Positions 32,616 through 41,594 are shown, counted from the first letter of the stretch. The stretch is DNA of 64,000 nt from Actinomyces respiraculi (GCF_014595995.2 NZ_CP063989.1:2848107-2912106); one strand, 5' to 3'. Program-made: numbers and translations. The notes: a model not told the origin generated them from the letters alone.

Positions 32616-34325
32616 TCAGTCCCGAATGGTCAGGGGTGACAGGTCATGGACGATCTGGTGGGTGCGGACTGACACCGTGGTGACGCGGGCGATGAGGTCG
32701 AGGAGGTTGAGCGGCTGGGCGGGGGCTCCCGGCTCCACGCCAGCCCCCTCGTCCATCCAGTCATTGGGGTCGTTGACGATGCCGGAAGCCTTGTCAAACT
32801 TGATCTGGTAGCGGTCGAGGAGCCAGTCCAGGGCACTGCATGAGCCGACCAGGTAGTCCTGCGCCTGCTCCGGGATGCCGGAGATCGTGATGTGCTCGTT
32901 GTAGACGATGGCGCTCTTGTCATCGACCTTCGTGCCGTCCTCGCGGGTCGTGGCGTAGCGCATCTTCTCCACCCGCAGGCGGGAGGGGTCGAGGCCGGCC
33001 CGCTCCGCCCAGGACACCTAGATCCCGTTCACGGCGAGGGTCAGCGGCCAAGGCTCGACCTCCTCGTAGTCGAGGTGCAGGTCCGCTACGGCGCGCCCGG
33101 CCGTGGCCAGGGCGGTGAAGTCCTCACGGGTGGACACCAGCGGAATACGGGGCAGGGATTTCTTGAGGTCGGCGCCGTGGCGGGCGCGATACTCCGGGTG
33201 GTGGAGGAAGCCGTAGACGTAGTAGAAGACGTCGGCCTTCCCAGTCTCGGGCCCGTAGGCGGCGCGGTAGGCGTTGAGTGTGGCGTCTGTCATGTTGTCC
33301 ACACGCCGGTGGTCGCCGATGACTTCGCCCTCGCGTCCGACGGCGGAACCCGCCTCGCCCGGCGGCTCGCTGAGCGCGTCGAGGTTGAAGCCGTCGTCCT
33401 CGGCGGCGTGACGGCCCCAGACCTTCTCCCACGTCCACCGCGGGAAGAACTGGCCGGTATCCAGCGGATGCAGGTTCGGCACCGAGTCCACCAACAGTGC
33501 GCTGAAGTCGTGACGCGAGCTGACGCCGGTCAGGTAGAACCCCAGGTTGTCGTGCGCCGGCGTGGGAAAGCACTCGTAGAGCCGGCACATCATGTCGTTG
33601 AGCTGCCAGTCGAAGCAGCCATGCTTGACGAAGGGGCGGTAGACCGAGGTGTACAGGCGCCCCGCATCGGACCGGTAGGTGCGATGCTTTCTAACGTTCG
33701 CCTTGTCCACCCGGTTCCAGGAGAACAGGGGGGGTTGAGGAACTCCGGCTCGACACCGGCCTGCGCCTGTTCGTTGTAGTAGTCCACCATGGCGGAGACG
33801 CGCTGCGACAGCTGGAGAAGGGAGTAGGAGGAGACCTGCGCGTCATGATTGATCTTCAGCCCGTTGCTCCCCATCCGAAACACCCCAGCGGCCACGCCCT
33901 TGCCGCCGAGCGGCTGCCAGGTGGCGTACCTGGGGTCGCGCTGATTGATCCAGTCACCGGTCTCGTTGGGGTGAGATCCTCCCAGTCCATATCCTCCAGG
34001 CGTGAGCCCGCGACGATAGCGAGCTTGTCCTCACGGCGGAGATAATCGCCCACGTCCCGGTAGTGAATGGCGACCGGACCTGTGTGGGCAGGGTGTGACC
34101 GCCGCTAAGGTGTCCGCCTCGGAGGCGATGGCGACCGGACCTGTGTGGGCGGGGTCCTTGACGAGGAAGGTGACCGCGATCGTCATCCGTCCTCCCTGAG
34201 CAAAGACGTTTCCCCGCTCTCGCCTGTGCAGCTCGGCCGCGTAACTTGCGCGCCAGGTCCTCAGGCCGTATCAGCCCCGACTCCAGCAGCCGCACGATGA
34301 AGGTGCCCGTCCCGGTGAATGGGTC
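32616..34325 (-). pseudogene. Type ISP restriction-modification enzyme, C-terminal part (decayed)
   Basis: Continues leftward from methyltransferase motif I, DPFTGTGTFIVRLLESGLI (34325-34269), through fragments DVGDYLRREDKLAIVAGS, GVFRMGSNGLKINHDAQV and KANVRKHRTYRSDAGRLY, to the target-recognition end. The pattern is that of LlaBIII/LlaGI-like single-chain ISP enzymes. Damage seen: a frameshift after LARK, a large internal deletion that removes the NPPY region, a 61-bp insertion at 34067, a one-base loss near 33968, a frameshift at a seven-C run (33728-33734), and an amber codon at 33018-33020. The N-terminal part lies at 40089-40845, separated by a 5.8-kb insertion. Confidence 0.85.
34067..34155. 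repeat. 28-bp direct repeat pair with 33-bp spacer inside the ISP pseudogene
   Basis: Copies at 34067-34094 and 34128-34155 (one mismatch) flank a 33-bp spacer; period 61 bp. Deleting one repeat and the spacer joins the reading frame as DPAHTGPVAIHYRDVGDY, the expected ISP sequence. The unit is therefore an insertion with a 28-bp target duplication. Confidence 0.95.
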
Positions 34326-34735
34326 AGGTATAACGGGCTTGAATATTGCCCTCGCCCATGATGATGAGCTCGTCAAGAATATCGGTGAGGCAGCGCAGAC
34401 GATGTTCGACAACCAGCAGTGTGGCGCCGTCCCTCTTGAGCTGTGCCAGGATATCTGCCAGCCGCATAGTTGCGTGAAAATAGAGGTTTGCCGATGGCTC
34501 ATCAAAGATGATAAATCGGGGGACGTTGCGTGTAGGCCGAACCGATGGCGATCTGCTGAAGCTGACCGCTGGAGATATTGAAGAGGCCGTGCTTAAGCAA
34601 AAGCTCCAGGTGTAGTTGCCTGACAGTGTTATTGATTCGCTGACCGACCTCAGCACGTGGCAGTCCACGTTGCGCGCATCGACATTGAGATGGGTGAACG
34701 ATAGCTTGTTTACGCTGATCTGACCTGGACTTGTC
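34326..34735 (-). pseudogene. ABC transporter ATPase fragment (energy-coupling-factor type)
   Basis: Frameshifted remnant downstream of the two exporter genes. One frame shows the signature region FNISSGQLQQIAIGSA, another the Walker B/H-loop region FIIFDEPSANLYF and ATLLVVEHRLRCLTDI, as in CbiO/EcfA ATPases. Its 3' end stops exactly at the junction with the ISP methyltransferase codon (34325/34326), so it was truncated when, or after, the segment inserted. The base composition matches the exporter genes. Confidence 0.75.
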
Positions 34736-36448
34736 TCATACCAGCCCCTCACATTGTTCCCACATGCGCCGGTAGTACCCATCTGGTAGGGCACACAGCT
34801 GTGTATGGGTTCCGGTTTCGATGATCCTGCCGGCATCGAACACAACAATCTGATCGGCAGACTGGATTGTGTGTAGATGATGGGCGATCACAATGACGGT
34901 GCGTCCCGCAGTCAGTTCCGTGACAGCTCGCTGCATTAACGCCTCATTGATCGGGTCAACATTGGCGGTGATCTCATCGAGAACGACGATCGGGGCATCT
35001 TTTAGAAAGGCTCTGGCCACTGATAGTCGTTGCCGTTGTCCTCCAGAAAGCCCGACCCCGTTTTCTCCGATACGAGTGTTGTACCCCTTAGGTAAGGCCA
35101 TGATGTCGTCGTGGATAAGGGCGGCTTTCGCCGCAGCCATGATCTCTTCCCTGCTGGCGTCCTTTTTGCCCAAGGAAATGTTATTGGCGATGGTGTCTGC
35201 GAACAGGTACACGTTTTGCATGACAACAGAAATCTGTGCCAGAACTCCCTCGCTACCGATATCACGCAGATCCACACCGCCGATACGGATCTGACCGGAG
35301 TCCACATCCCAAAATCGCATTAGTAAAGAGGTGGCTGTAGTTTTTCCAGCCCCGGAAGGACCAACCAGTGCTGTCGTCGTGCCTGTTGGGATACGCAACG
35401 AGGCATCAGTTAAGGCCGGAGCGTCTGCCTGTGCATAGCGAAAGGTGACATGCTCGTAAGCGATATCTGCTCCTTGAGGTATACGAGGCTGTTTCGGCTC
35501 GGAAAGGATTGGCGCCTGAGTAACGGTGGTGATGCGCCGATAAGAATCCACGCACGTCAGGTAGTTCATCCAATGACCTTCGAGAGCAACGAAGGGCTTG
35601 TAGAATTCGACCGACACCACGATAAATACCAAGAAAACAACAGCAGACACGGTGCCGTAAAGTACCATCAGCAGACCACCTGTAATTACTGCCACCAAGG
35701 ACAGGTTCATGATCCAGCCGTAGATGGCAAGCGTTGCAGCCCGGTTCTTCGCAGCTTTTCCTGATGCCTGGGCGAAGCGTTCGATGGAATCATGGACACG
35801 ATCATCGAGAGCATGAGACTGACTAAAGGCCTTGATCACCGGCATCCCACGCACATACTCAACGAATAAGCTCGCCATATCTGCCCCGGCATCACCTGTG
35901 GCCTTCTCTAAGGGTTGGGCATACTTCAGCGCCAACACAAGATAGAGCACGGCCAAGGGCAGTGTGCAGATCATTAGCAACGCCAGCGGCCACGAGTACA
36001 TCAGCAAGCCACTCAATAGGAGAACGGAAACGAGGATATCGGCGCTCAGCCGTGTCCACAGGTGGGCGACAATGAGCTCCATGTTGTCGACGTCACGATG
36101 AATGATTTCACTGATTTCTCCCAACCGTGACTGGGTGTAATAACCCAAGGGAAGTTTTTTCAGATGACGGATGACTTGTTTTCTGATCTGGAAAACAAGG
36201 TCAAACCCAGCGCAGTGTTTTTGCTTATCTGCCCAAATTCCACTCGTAGTTTTCACCAGCAGCAGTATCGCCAACGCGATGGCATACATCCACAGATGCC
36301 CACTGTCGTTAATAACATCCACGATCGCCACCACGGTCAGCAAAACCATTGCAATAGAGACCATGGAATACAGAGTAAAGCCCACGATCGCCGCAACAAA
36401 CATCTTGCGGCCAGCAGAGGTCATAGTGCCAAAAATCTGGTGAATCAC
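34736..36448 (-). CDS. ABC exporter, membrane-ATPase half-transporter (second gene)
   Basis: 570 residues: six membrane helices (about 15-300), then a nucleotide-binding domain with Walker A GPSGAGKTT, Q loop VMQNVYLF, signature LSGGQRQR and Walker B IVVLDEITA. The ATG overlaps the upstream gene's stop in ATGA, so the two half-transporters are coupled and probably form a heterodimer. The switch region reads IVIAHHLHTI. The Walker B glutamate is present. Codon use is much AT-richer than in flanking core genes, a sign of transfer. The family includes drug, peptide and siderophore exporters or importers; substrate unknown. Confidence 0.9.
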   Translation of the reverse strand: MIHQIFGTMTSAGRKMFVAAIVGFTLYSMVSIAMVLLTVVAIVDVINDSGHLWMYAIALAILLLVKTTSGIWADKQKHCAGFDLVFQIRKQVIRHLKKLPLGYYTQSRLGEISEIIHRDVDNMELIVAHLWTRLSADILVSVLLLSGLLMYSWPLALLMICTLPLAVLYLVLALKYAQPLEKATGDAGADMASLFVEYVRGMPVIKAFSQSHALDDRVHDSIERFAQASGKAAKNRAATLAIYGWIMNLSLVAVITGGLLMVLYGTVSAVVFLVFIVVSVEFYKPFVALEGHWMNYLTCVDSYRRITTVTQAPILSEPKQPRIPQGADIAYEHVTFRYAQADAPALTDASLRIPTGTTTALVGPSGAGKTTATSLLMRFWDVDSGQIRIGGVDLRDIGSEGVLAQISVVMQNVYLFADTIANNISLGKKDASREEIMAAAKAALIHDDIMALPKGYNTRIGENGVGLSGGQRQRLSVARAFLKDAPIVVLDEITANVDPINEALMQRAVTELTAGRTVIVIAHHLHTIQSADQIVVFDAGRIIETGTHTQLCALPDGYYRRMWEQCEGLV

Positions 36449-38184
36449 GAGTTGCTCGCTTTCATATCCCAGCTATCGACCTGGTTTTGCGCCTCAACAA
36501 GCTCCCGGTACATCAGGCAGTGACCGAGCAAGTCTTCGTGAGTTCCTGCGGCCACAACCTGCCCGTGATCTATCACCACGATCTGATCGGCATCCTTAAC
36601 ACTGTGCAGGCGGTGGGCAATCATGAAAACAGTTTTTCCTGCTGACAGTTCGGCCAGTGCGGCGTTGATAAGTTTTTCATTTTCCCCATCAAGGGCACTG
36701 GTTGCTTCATCTAAGATAATGATCGGTGCGTCTTTAAGTAGGGCGCGCGCGATAGACAAACGCTGCTTCTCGCCACCAGAAAACCTCACCCCGGCCTCAC
36801 CGGCCATCGTGTCATAGCCCTCAGGTAGTCCCATGATGAAATCGTGAATCCGCGCCTGCCGTGCAGCCTGTTCAATTTGTGATTGAGTCGCTTGCGGGTT
36901 ACCGATGCGGATATTGTCGGCAATACTTAAGTTGAACAAAAATACCTCTTGGGAGACCAAAGAGAATAATCGCCCCCACTGCTCGGCACTGGCCTGACGG
37001 GCGGAGACGCTCCCCACAGTGATCTGTCCGCTATCAGGTTCCCAAAAGCCCATGAGGAGGCTCATGAGGGTGGATTTACCACAGCCCGAGGCCCCCACCA
37101 AAGCCGTCGTCGTGCCCTGCATCGCCGTGAGATCAACTCGGCGGCAGACGGGCAGAAACTCATCTGGGTACGTGAAGGTCACATCAGCAAAAACCACATC
37201 ACCTGCCGGAACCGGAGCCGACTGACGAGGAAACTGCGCCACGGGCGCGTCAAGAATCGCACCGATAGATTTCATTGCCTGGTTGAACATGAAGAAGTAA
37301 TGCTGCAACGTTCCGGACTTAGCGACTGTCGCAGTAAACGTCGCAGCCAAGATCATTGCGACGATCATCCGCTCGACAGTGATCATCCCTGCCTGTAGTC
37401 GAAGAAGCCCCACAAGCACACTTGCGACGAAACCAGACTCCATCGACATAGCGATCAAACCCATCGGCACCGAGACACTATTCATCGACTTCGTAACCCA
37501 CAAGACATAGTCCTGCGAAGTTTTGATCGCGTGATCAGTCTTGGTCTCACTGCGGCCAAAGGCTTTAATCACCGGAATATTAGCCACATATTCAGTCAAT
37601 GCTTCTTGCATTGTGGTAGTGTAACGCCCCACCACCGCAAATCCTTGCGCCCACTGGGCTGAGAACGCCTTCTTCAGCAGCCACATCATCGGCAGTCCGA
37701 TCAACATGGCCAGCCCCATGGCCCAATCCACAACTAGTACTGCAATCCCAACCACGATTGGGATCACCGTGACCGCGATAGTCTCCGGCAAGCCATGAGC
37801 CAAATACACTTCAACCTGCTCGACATCGTTCTTCATAACATTGGCTAAATCCCCAACCCTGCGCCGCTGGAAAAACCCCAGCGGCACTCGCCGCAGATGT
37901 TCCAAGATCCCCAACCGCACGTGCGCCAACGCGCCATAAGCCACCCGGTGCGAGCGCCATACTGCAACAAAGACCACGAACGCTTTCACTGTCAACACCA
38001 ATGCTGTGATCGCCGCGATCCACCAGATCCAGAGCACATCAAGCTCGTCCTCCCAGAACAACGACAGTGCAACCACCACCAATACTGGAGGCACTACGTC
38101 AAGTGACAACGCCACAGCATTGAGCACATTCGGCAGCCAGGACCGCCGCTGTATCTGTTGGGTCAACTCACTCTGTTTAGCCAT
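36445..38184 (-). CDS. ABC exporter, membrane-ATPase half-transporter (first gene)
   Basis: 579 residues, the partner of the next gene: six membrane helices, then a nucleotide-binding domain with Walker A GASGCGKST, Q loop VSQEVFLF, signature FSGGEKQR and Walker B IIILDEATSALD. Intracellular loop motifs PLGFFQRRRVGDLANVMKNDV and GFWEPDSGQITV are typical of type IV exporters. The ATG at 38184 has AGGTG upstream; a TTG at 38208 is less likely. It follows the TetR gene by 102 bp in the same direction. AT-richer than its surroundings. Confidence 0.9.
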   Translation of the reverse strand: MAKQSELTQQIQRRSWLPNVLNAVALSLDVVPPVLVVVALSLFWEDELDVLWIWWIAAITALVLTVKAFVVFVAVWRSHRVAYGALAHVRLGILEHLRRVPLGFFQRRRVGDLANVMKNDVEQVEVYLAHGLPETIAVTVIPIVVGIAVLVVDWAMGLAMLIGLPMMWLLKKAFSAQWAQGFAVVGRYTTTMQEALTEYVANIPVIKAFGRSETKTDHAIKTSQDYVLWVTKSMNSVSVPMGLIAMSMESGFVASVLVGLLRLQAGMITVERMIVAMILAATFTATVAKSGTLQHYFFMFNQAMKSIGAILDAPVAQFPRQSAPVPAGDVVFADVTFTYPDEFLPVCRRVDLTAMQGTTTALVGASGCGKSTLMSLLMGFWEPDSGQITVGSVSARQASAEQWGRLFSLVSQEVFLFNLSIADNIRIGNPQATQSQIEQAARQARIHDFIMGLPEGYDTMAGEAGVRFSGGEKQRLSIARALLKDAPIIILDEATSALDGENEKLINAALAELSAGKTVFMIAHRLHSVKDADQIVVIDHGQVVAAGTHEDLLGHCLMYRELVEAQNQVDSWDMKASNS

Positions 38185-38200
38185 CGCACACCTGCCTGTG

Positions 38201-38224
38201 AAAACCAAATGCAGATTCGGTTTT
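38201..38224. promoter_or_regulatory. Inverted repeat between tetR and the exporter genes
   Basis: AAAACCAAAT-GCAG-ATTCGGTTTT, 10-bp arms with one mismatch, just upstream of the first exporter gene. The half site AAAACCGAA recurs upstream of the tetR start (38870-38878), so it is a candidate TetR operator. Confidence 0.5.
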
Positions 38225-38286
38225 GAGGGTAAAAAATTTTCTCCCCGCCTCGCCCGAGTGGAAGAAACTCACCAGAAAGCAACAAC

Positions 38287-38859
38287 TCACAGCGAGTTCA
38301 CTCCCTCGTAATAACAACGCATAATCCAATCCAACAATTCATGCGCTTGTTCAGGCGACTGATAGTGACGGGCGGCTTCCAATAGACCTTCCACGAAATT
38401 TGATGCCAAAACGTGAGGCAGCAAATCTGGATACTTCTTGGGGCTTTTCTTCTCCAATTGACGCGCAATGTGGTGCTGCATTGCCGTAACCATCTCACTC
38501 TTCGAATTCGCATAGGCCGTGCCCTGACTCTTGTCCATCACGATGACAAAGGCTCGATGGTGTTTGAGAAGAAGTTTCATGTAATCATCGGCAATGGCAG
38601 CGTAACGTTCATAGGGGGAGCCAACATCAAGCTCTTCTTCCTGACGCCCAATTTCATCGAAATCCAAAGGCAAGATCTGCACGGTTTCAGCAAACAGATC
38701 CTCCTTGTTCTTGAAATAGGAATAGACCAGACTTGTTGATACTCCAGCCTGTGCTGCGATGTCACTCAATCGCGCATCCATAAATCCCTTGACGTAGAAG
38801 ACGTGCTCAGCGGCAGCGACCAGGCGCTCACGCACCTCGGCCTTCAACACTTGAGGCAT
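38287..38859 (-). CDS. TetR-family regulator of the exporter operon
   Basis: 190 residues. The N-terminal HTH reads RERLVAAAEHVFYVKGFMDARLSDIAAQAGVSTSLVYSYFKNKEDLFAE; the C-terminal ligand domain includes AFVIVMDKSQGTAYANSKSEMV. The ATG at 38859 is chosen for AGGAG 5 bp upstream. It heads the AT-rich cluster and is the likely repressor of the two ABC genes downstream. Related TetR-ABC-ABC clusters occur in Firmicutes and Actinobacteria. Confidence 0.9.
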   Translation of the reverse strand: MPQVLKAEVRERLVAAAEHVFYVKGFMDARLSDIAAQAGVSTSLVYSYFKNKEDLFAETVQILPLDFDEIGRQEEELDVGSPYERYAAIADDYMKLLLKHHRAFVIVMDKSQGTAYANSKSEMVTAMQHHIARQLEKKSPKKYPDLLPHVLASNFVEGLLEAARHYQSPEQAHELLDWIMRCYYEGVNSL

Positions 38860-38884
38860 CTTCACTCCTAAAACCGAACGACGA

Positions 38885-38896
38885 TTCAATATTGAA
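38885..38896. promoter_or_regulatory. Palindrome TTCAATATTGAA upstream of tetR
   Basis: A perfect 12-bp AT-rich palindrome 25 bp upstream of the tetR start. It may overlap the promoter and serve as an autoregulatory site. Confidence 0.4.
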
Positions 38897-39125
38897 GTTT
38901 AGCACTACCCAGGTCAACAAGCAATCCGAGCGGGGGCTTCACCCTTCCAGCCACCCCACCGCGTCCAGTCTCAGGTCAAACGGGCTCATCCCAATTGAGG
39001 GTGTGGGTGGGGTCTGAGTCCTCCGGTCTCTAGTTGTGCTTTCTTTGGGGTTGTGAACGGGTTGGGTGGAGGCCTGCTGGGCGGGATGCGGGGTTGACGC
39101 CCACGTGCGGTCTGGGGAGGCCTTC

Positions 39126-39266
39126 ATGGCGCATGCTGGCGCACCTTTGACGCCTGGTGGGCGTCGTCGTCTTGCCCGCCTGGGGGTGGAGGGCTGGTCC
39201 ATGGGCCGGGCGGCTGAGTGCTTGCGGGTCTGGCCGGCGACGGTCGGCCGGTGGCTGGGGCCGCTA
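39126..39266 (+). pseudogene. IS481-like transposase, N-terminal remnant
   Basis: Opens MAHAGAPLTPGGRRRLARLG and continues VEGWSMGRAAECLRVWPATVGRW, close to the N-terminal HTH of IS481-family transposases. After about 46 residues the similarity ends and the frame runs into the repeat array; no DDE domain follows. Confidence 0.6.
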
Positions 39267-39307
39267 CCGGGCCCCGGTGCGCTGTGTGGAGCGCCATTGA
39301 TCAGTTC

Positions 39308-39460
39308 GGACCACGTTCGGTCGTTCGGACCACGTTCGGTCGTTTGGACCACGTTCGGTCGTTTGGACCACGTTCGGTCGTTTGGACCACCCCAGACGCG
39401 TCCGTAGGTGGTCCGAACGACGGCAGGTGGTCCAAGATGGCAGCAAGTGGTCCACACTAA
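39308..39460. repeat. Motif array 3: 19-bp GGACCAC units, then inverted
   Basis: Four tandem copies of GGACCACGTTCGGTCGTTT (39308, 39327, 39346, 39365) and a partial fifth are followed by inverted units GGTGGTCC, GGTGGTCC and AGTGGTCC (about 39417, 39426, 39447). The one-way-then-inverted layout is the same as in arrays 1 and 2, with a different motif. Confidence 0.9.
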
Positions 39461-40015
39461 CTGTGCTTCCTCAGGGCAAGACCCCTGCCTACCACCAGCC
39501 CCCCCCCGCGTGAGCGAGAGGGGGGGCGCTGGCGGGCCTGGCCCACCACTTGCGACCGCGCGGCGCAGCACCGCGCCCACCGGCCACGGCCAGGCCCCGA
39601 GCCAGGCCGACGCCGTGGCCCCGCTCGGCCCCAAAAGGGACGGCCCCCTTACGCAGGCGCCCTGGCCCAGGCCCTGAACCCACCGTCGCAAGGGCCGAGC
39701 CCATCCGCAACCGCGCCCACCTCGACACCCACAGCCCCTTCCAGGACCTGGACGATCTGGACGACGCCCGTGACCGCCACCACCCAGCAGGCCCCACTGG
39801 GCGGGCACCACCCGCCCCCACCCCACCACCGCCATGTTGCACCCCCGCCCGAGCACAACAGCACCCTCCAACCAGCCACCAACACCCCCCACACCCACCA
39901 CCCCCAACCAGCAACCACCAGCACCAGACAAACCAGCCCCCACCAAACCCGGAGCCTGACACAACTAGAGACCAGAGGACCCAGACCCCACCCACACCCT
40001 CAAATGGGATGAGCC

Positions 40016-40088
40016 GGTTAAGCGTCTACTTTTATGCGGCCAGGGTCAGTGACCCGTCTCGCATTATCCGTTCAGGTCGGGAAATGTT
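40016..40088. other. Right boundary of the insertion in the ISP gene
   Basis: 73 bp between the TIR element and the resumption of ISP coding sequence at 40089. It holds GGGTCA-G-TGACCC (40043-40055). No terminal repeat shared with the left boundary (34326) could be found beyond TCAGGT. Confidence 0.5.
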
Positions 40089-40845
40089 GAGCACGTGCAC
40101 GCCCTCGTCGATCACCCCGCGCCCGAAGTGATCGCGCGACAGGCGGTCCACGCTGCGCAGGATGAAGTCGACGATCTCCACCGGCGTGTACACGATGCCC
40201 AGGAACTGGGCGATCTTCTTGAAGGCCAGAGAGAAGACCTTGTACAGCTCGGTGATGATCCGCTGCTTGCCCTTGGCGTTGTCGATGCCCGTGCAGCGCT
40301 CACGCACCGAGGCCTAGAAGCCCTCAAGCTCCTCGGTCACCCGCGGGTCCGCTACCCGTTCGGCCAGGCGCATGCGGTGCCTCTCGGCGATCCGGGCGAC
40401 ATCCTTCGCCCACTGCTCCCGGTACTGGCGCGACCCCACCTTCTGCACGAGCCGCGCGTAGATGGCCTCCTTCCACTGGCCCAGTGAGTCCAAATCGAAG
40501 GCCCCCTGAACCACGGACGGCGGCGACGCCCCGCCCTCGCCGCCGTTAGCCCCGGCGGACGCGAAGGGGTCGATGATGGCAATCTTGTCCGGCTTGGAGT
40601 GGTTGAGGTCGATCTTGTTGACCATGGCGTCGAGCGCCGGCACGTCCACGCCTTCGGTCAAGCAGCGGGTGCTCGTGAGGATCCGGCATCCGGTAGCCGC
40701 CTCTTTGCCCGCCCCACCACCGTTCCTCGCGCCGACCAGACCAGCGTCACGATCGCCGTCAGACAGCCATGACAACAACCCCGTGCGCTCCAGGATGTTC
40801 ATACCCCCGTCCACGTGGCGCACCTCGACCGACCCCAGCCGGTGC
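40089..40845 (-). pseudogene. Type ISP restriction-modification enzyme, helicase-side part (decayed)
   Basis: Begins at the serC' junction with [20 protein letters not shown] and carries superfamily 2 helicase motifs V and VI (TRCLTEGVDVPALDAM), then HRMRLAERVADPRVTEELEGF. An amber codon at 40314-40316 stands where a Tyr is expected, and the same frame resumes ASVRERCTGIDNAKGKQR and VYTPVEIVDFILRSVD. It breaks off at GVHVL (40089); the missing continuation DPFTGTG is at 34325. The nuclease and first helicase half are absent. Confidence 0.85.
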
Positions 40846-40998
40846 GTCGGCGGCGCAGGCGGTAACGTCCTTGCCGCGGTGGGAGACCTCGAGCACAGAC
40901 ATCCCGGAGGACCGCCAGTCGGTGAGCTCAGAGGCAGCCCGCTCGAGGACGGACAGGGGGAGCTGGGCAGGGCCGGCGGAGAAGCTGTGCACGCGCAT
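40843..40998 (-). pseudogene. Truncated serC duplicate (first 52 codons)
   Basis: Starts [20 protein letters not shown] and runs [21 protein letters not shown] before fusing to the ISP remnant. About 92% identical in DNA to the 5' end of serC at 28618-28773 (13 differences in about 160 bp counted by eye). It marks the right edge of the island. Confidence 0.93.
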
Positions 40999-41072
40999 GG
41001 CGGCAGGCGGCATATCCTGTGGGCGTCGTGCGCCAGTTCGCAGCTGGTGACCGCACCGATGAATGGAGCCTC

Positions 41073-41594
41073 ATGAGCACCAATGACTCACAGTCCCCCT
41101 ACAGCAACAACGGGGGTCGGCAACGGCAGTACGACGTCGAACCCTGGCGCAAGTGGGCCTACTACGGTGGTATTGCACTGCAGGTCGTGGGCTTCATCGC
41201 CTTCGCCTCCGTCTTCCTCACCTTCTTCACGAGCTTCAACTCGACGTTCGGCAACCCCGACGCGTTCGACACACACTTCGACCGGACGCTCAAGGTGTTC
41301 CCCTTGGCCTTCGTCGGCATCCTCCTCATGATCGGCGGCCAGATGCTGCAAAAGATCGGACGCAAGGGCCTGGCCGGCTCAGGCGTCATCCTGTCCCCTC
41401 AGGGAGAAGTGCGCGACGCTGAGCCCTGGAGCCGCGCACAGGGGGCCAAGGACCAGCAGCGGCTTGAGGAGGTGCCCGCACTGGGCAGGCTGGGTGCCGG
41501 CGCCGAGTCGCAGATTCGCGTGCGCTGCCGGTCCTGCGGGTACCTCGAGACCGAGGACGCCACCTTCTGCTCCAGCTGCGGCGCCCGCATGTAG
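41073..41594 (+). CDS. Two-helix membrane protein with C-terminal zinc ribbon
   Basis: 173 residues: a polar N-terminus, two membrane helices (about 28-55, WAYYGGIALQVVGFIAFASVFLTFF, and about 75-95, VFPLAFVGILLMIGGQML), a charged middle, and a zinc ribbon at the end, CRSCGYLETEDATFCSSCGARM (two Cys-x2-Cys pairs). GGAGCC precedes the ATG at 41073; a GTG at 41019 is the alternative. Before the island arrived this gene was probably the divergent neighbour of serC. Function unknown. Confidence 0.75.
   Translation: MSTNDSQSPYSNNGGRQRQYDVEPWRKWAYYGGIALQVVGFIAFASVFLTFFTSFNSTFGNPDAFDTHFDRTLKVFPLAFVGILLMIGGQMLQKIGRKGLAGSGVILSPQGEVRDAEPWSRAQGAKDQQRLEEVPALGRLGAGAESQIRVRCRSCGYLETEDATFCSSCGARM

Larger units (their letters stand above)
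38983..40015. mobile_element. 1.03-kb element with 56-bp terminal inverted repeats
   Basis: Left end 38983-39038 and right end 39960-40015 are inverted repeats matching at 53 of 56 positions, starting GGCTCATCCCA and ending TCTCTAGTTGTG. Inside are a transposase-like N-terminal remnant, a motif array (39308-39460) and a long G/T-skewed low-complexity stretch. No full transposase and no target duplication were seen. It is probably a non-autonomous derivative. Confidence 0.8.
28774..40998. other. Accessory (defence) island bounded by serC and a serC 5' duplicate
   Basis: About 12.2 kb between intact serC and a serC' fragment in the same orientation. It contains the IetAS-type pair, the dead type ISP gene, an AT-richer exporter operon and a TIR element. 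No integrase was recognised, so the insertion mechanism is unknown; homologous recombination through serC or a gene-end-restoring element are both possible. Confidence 0.6.

Noticed and set aside
38939..39964. Long leftward open frame across the TIR element
   Set aside because: Gly/Trp/Val-rich low-complexity translation produced by G/T-skewed DNA, with no recognisable domain.
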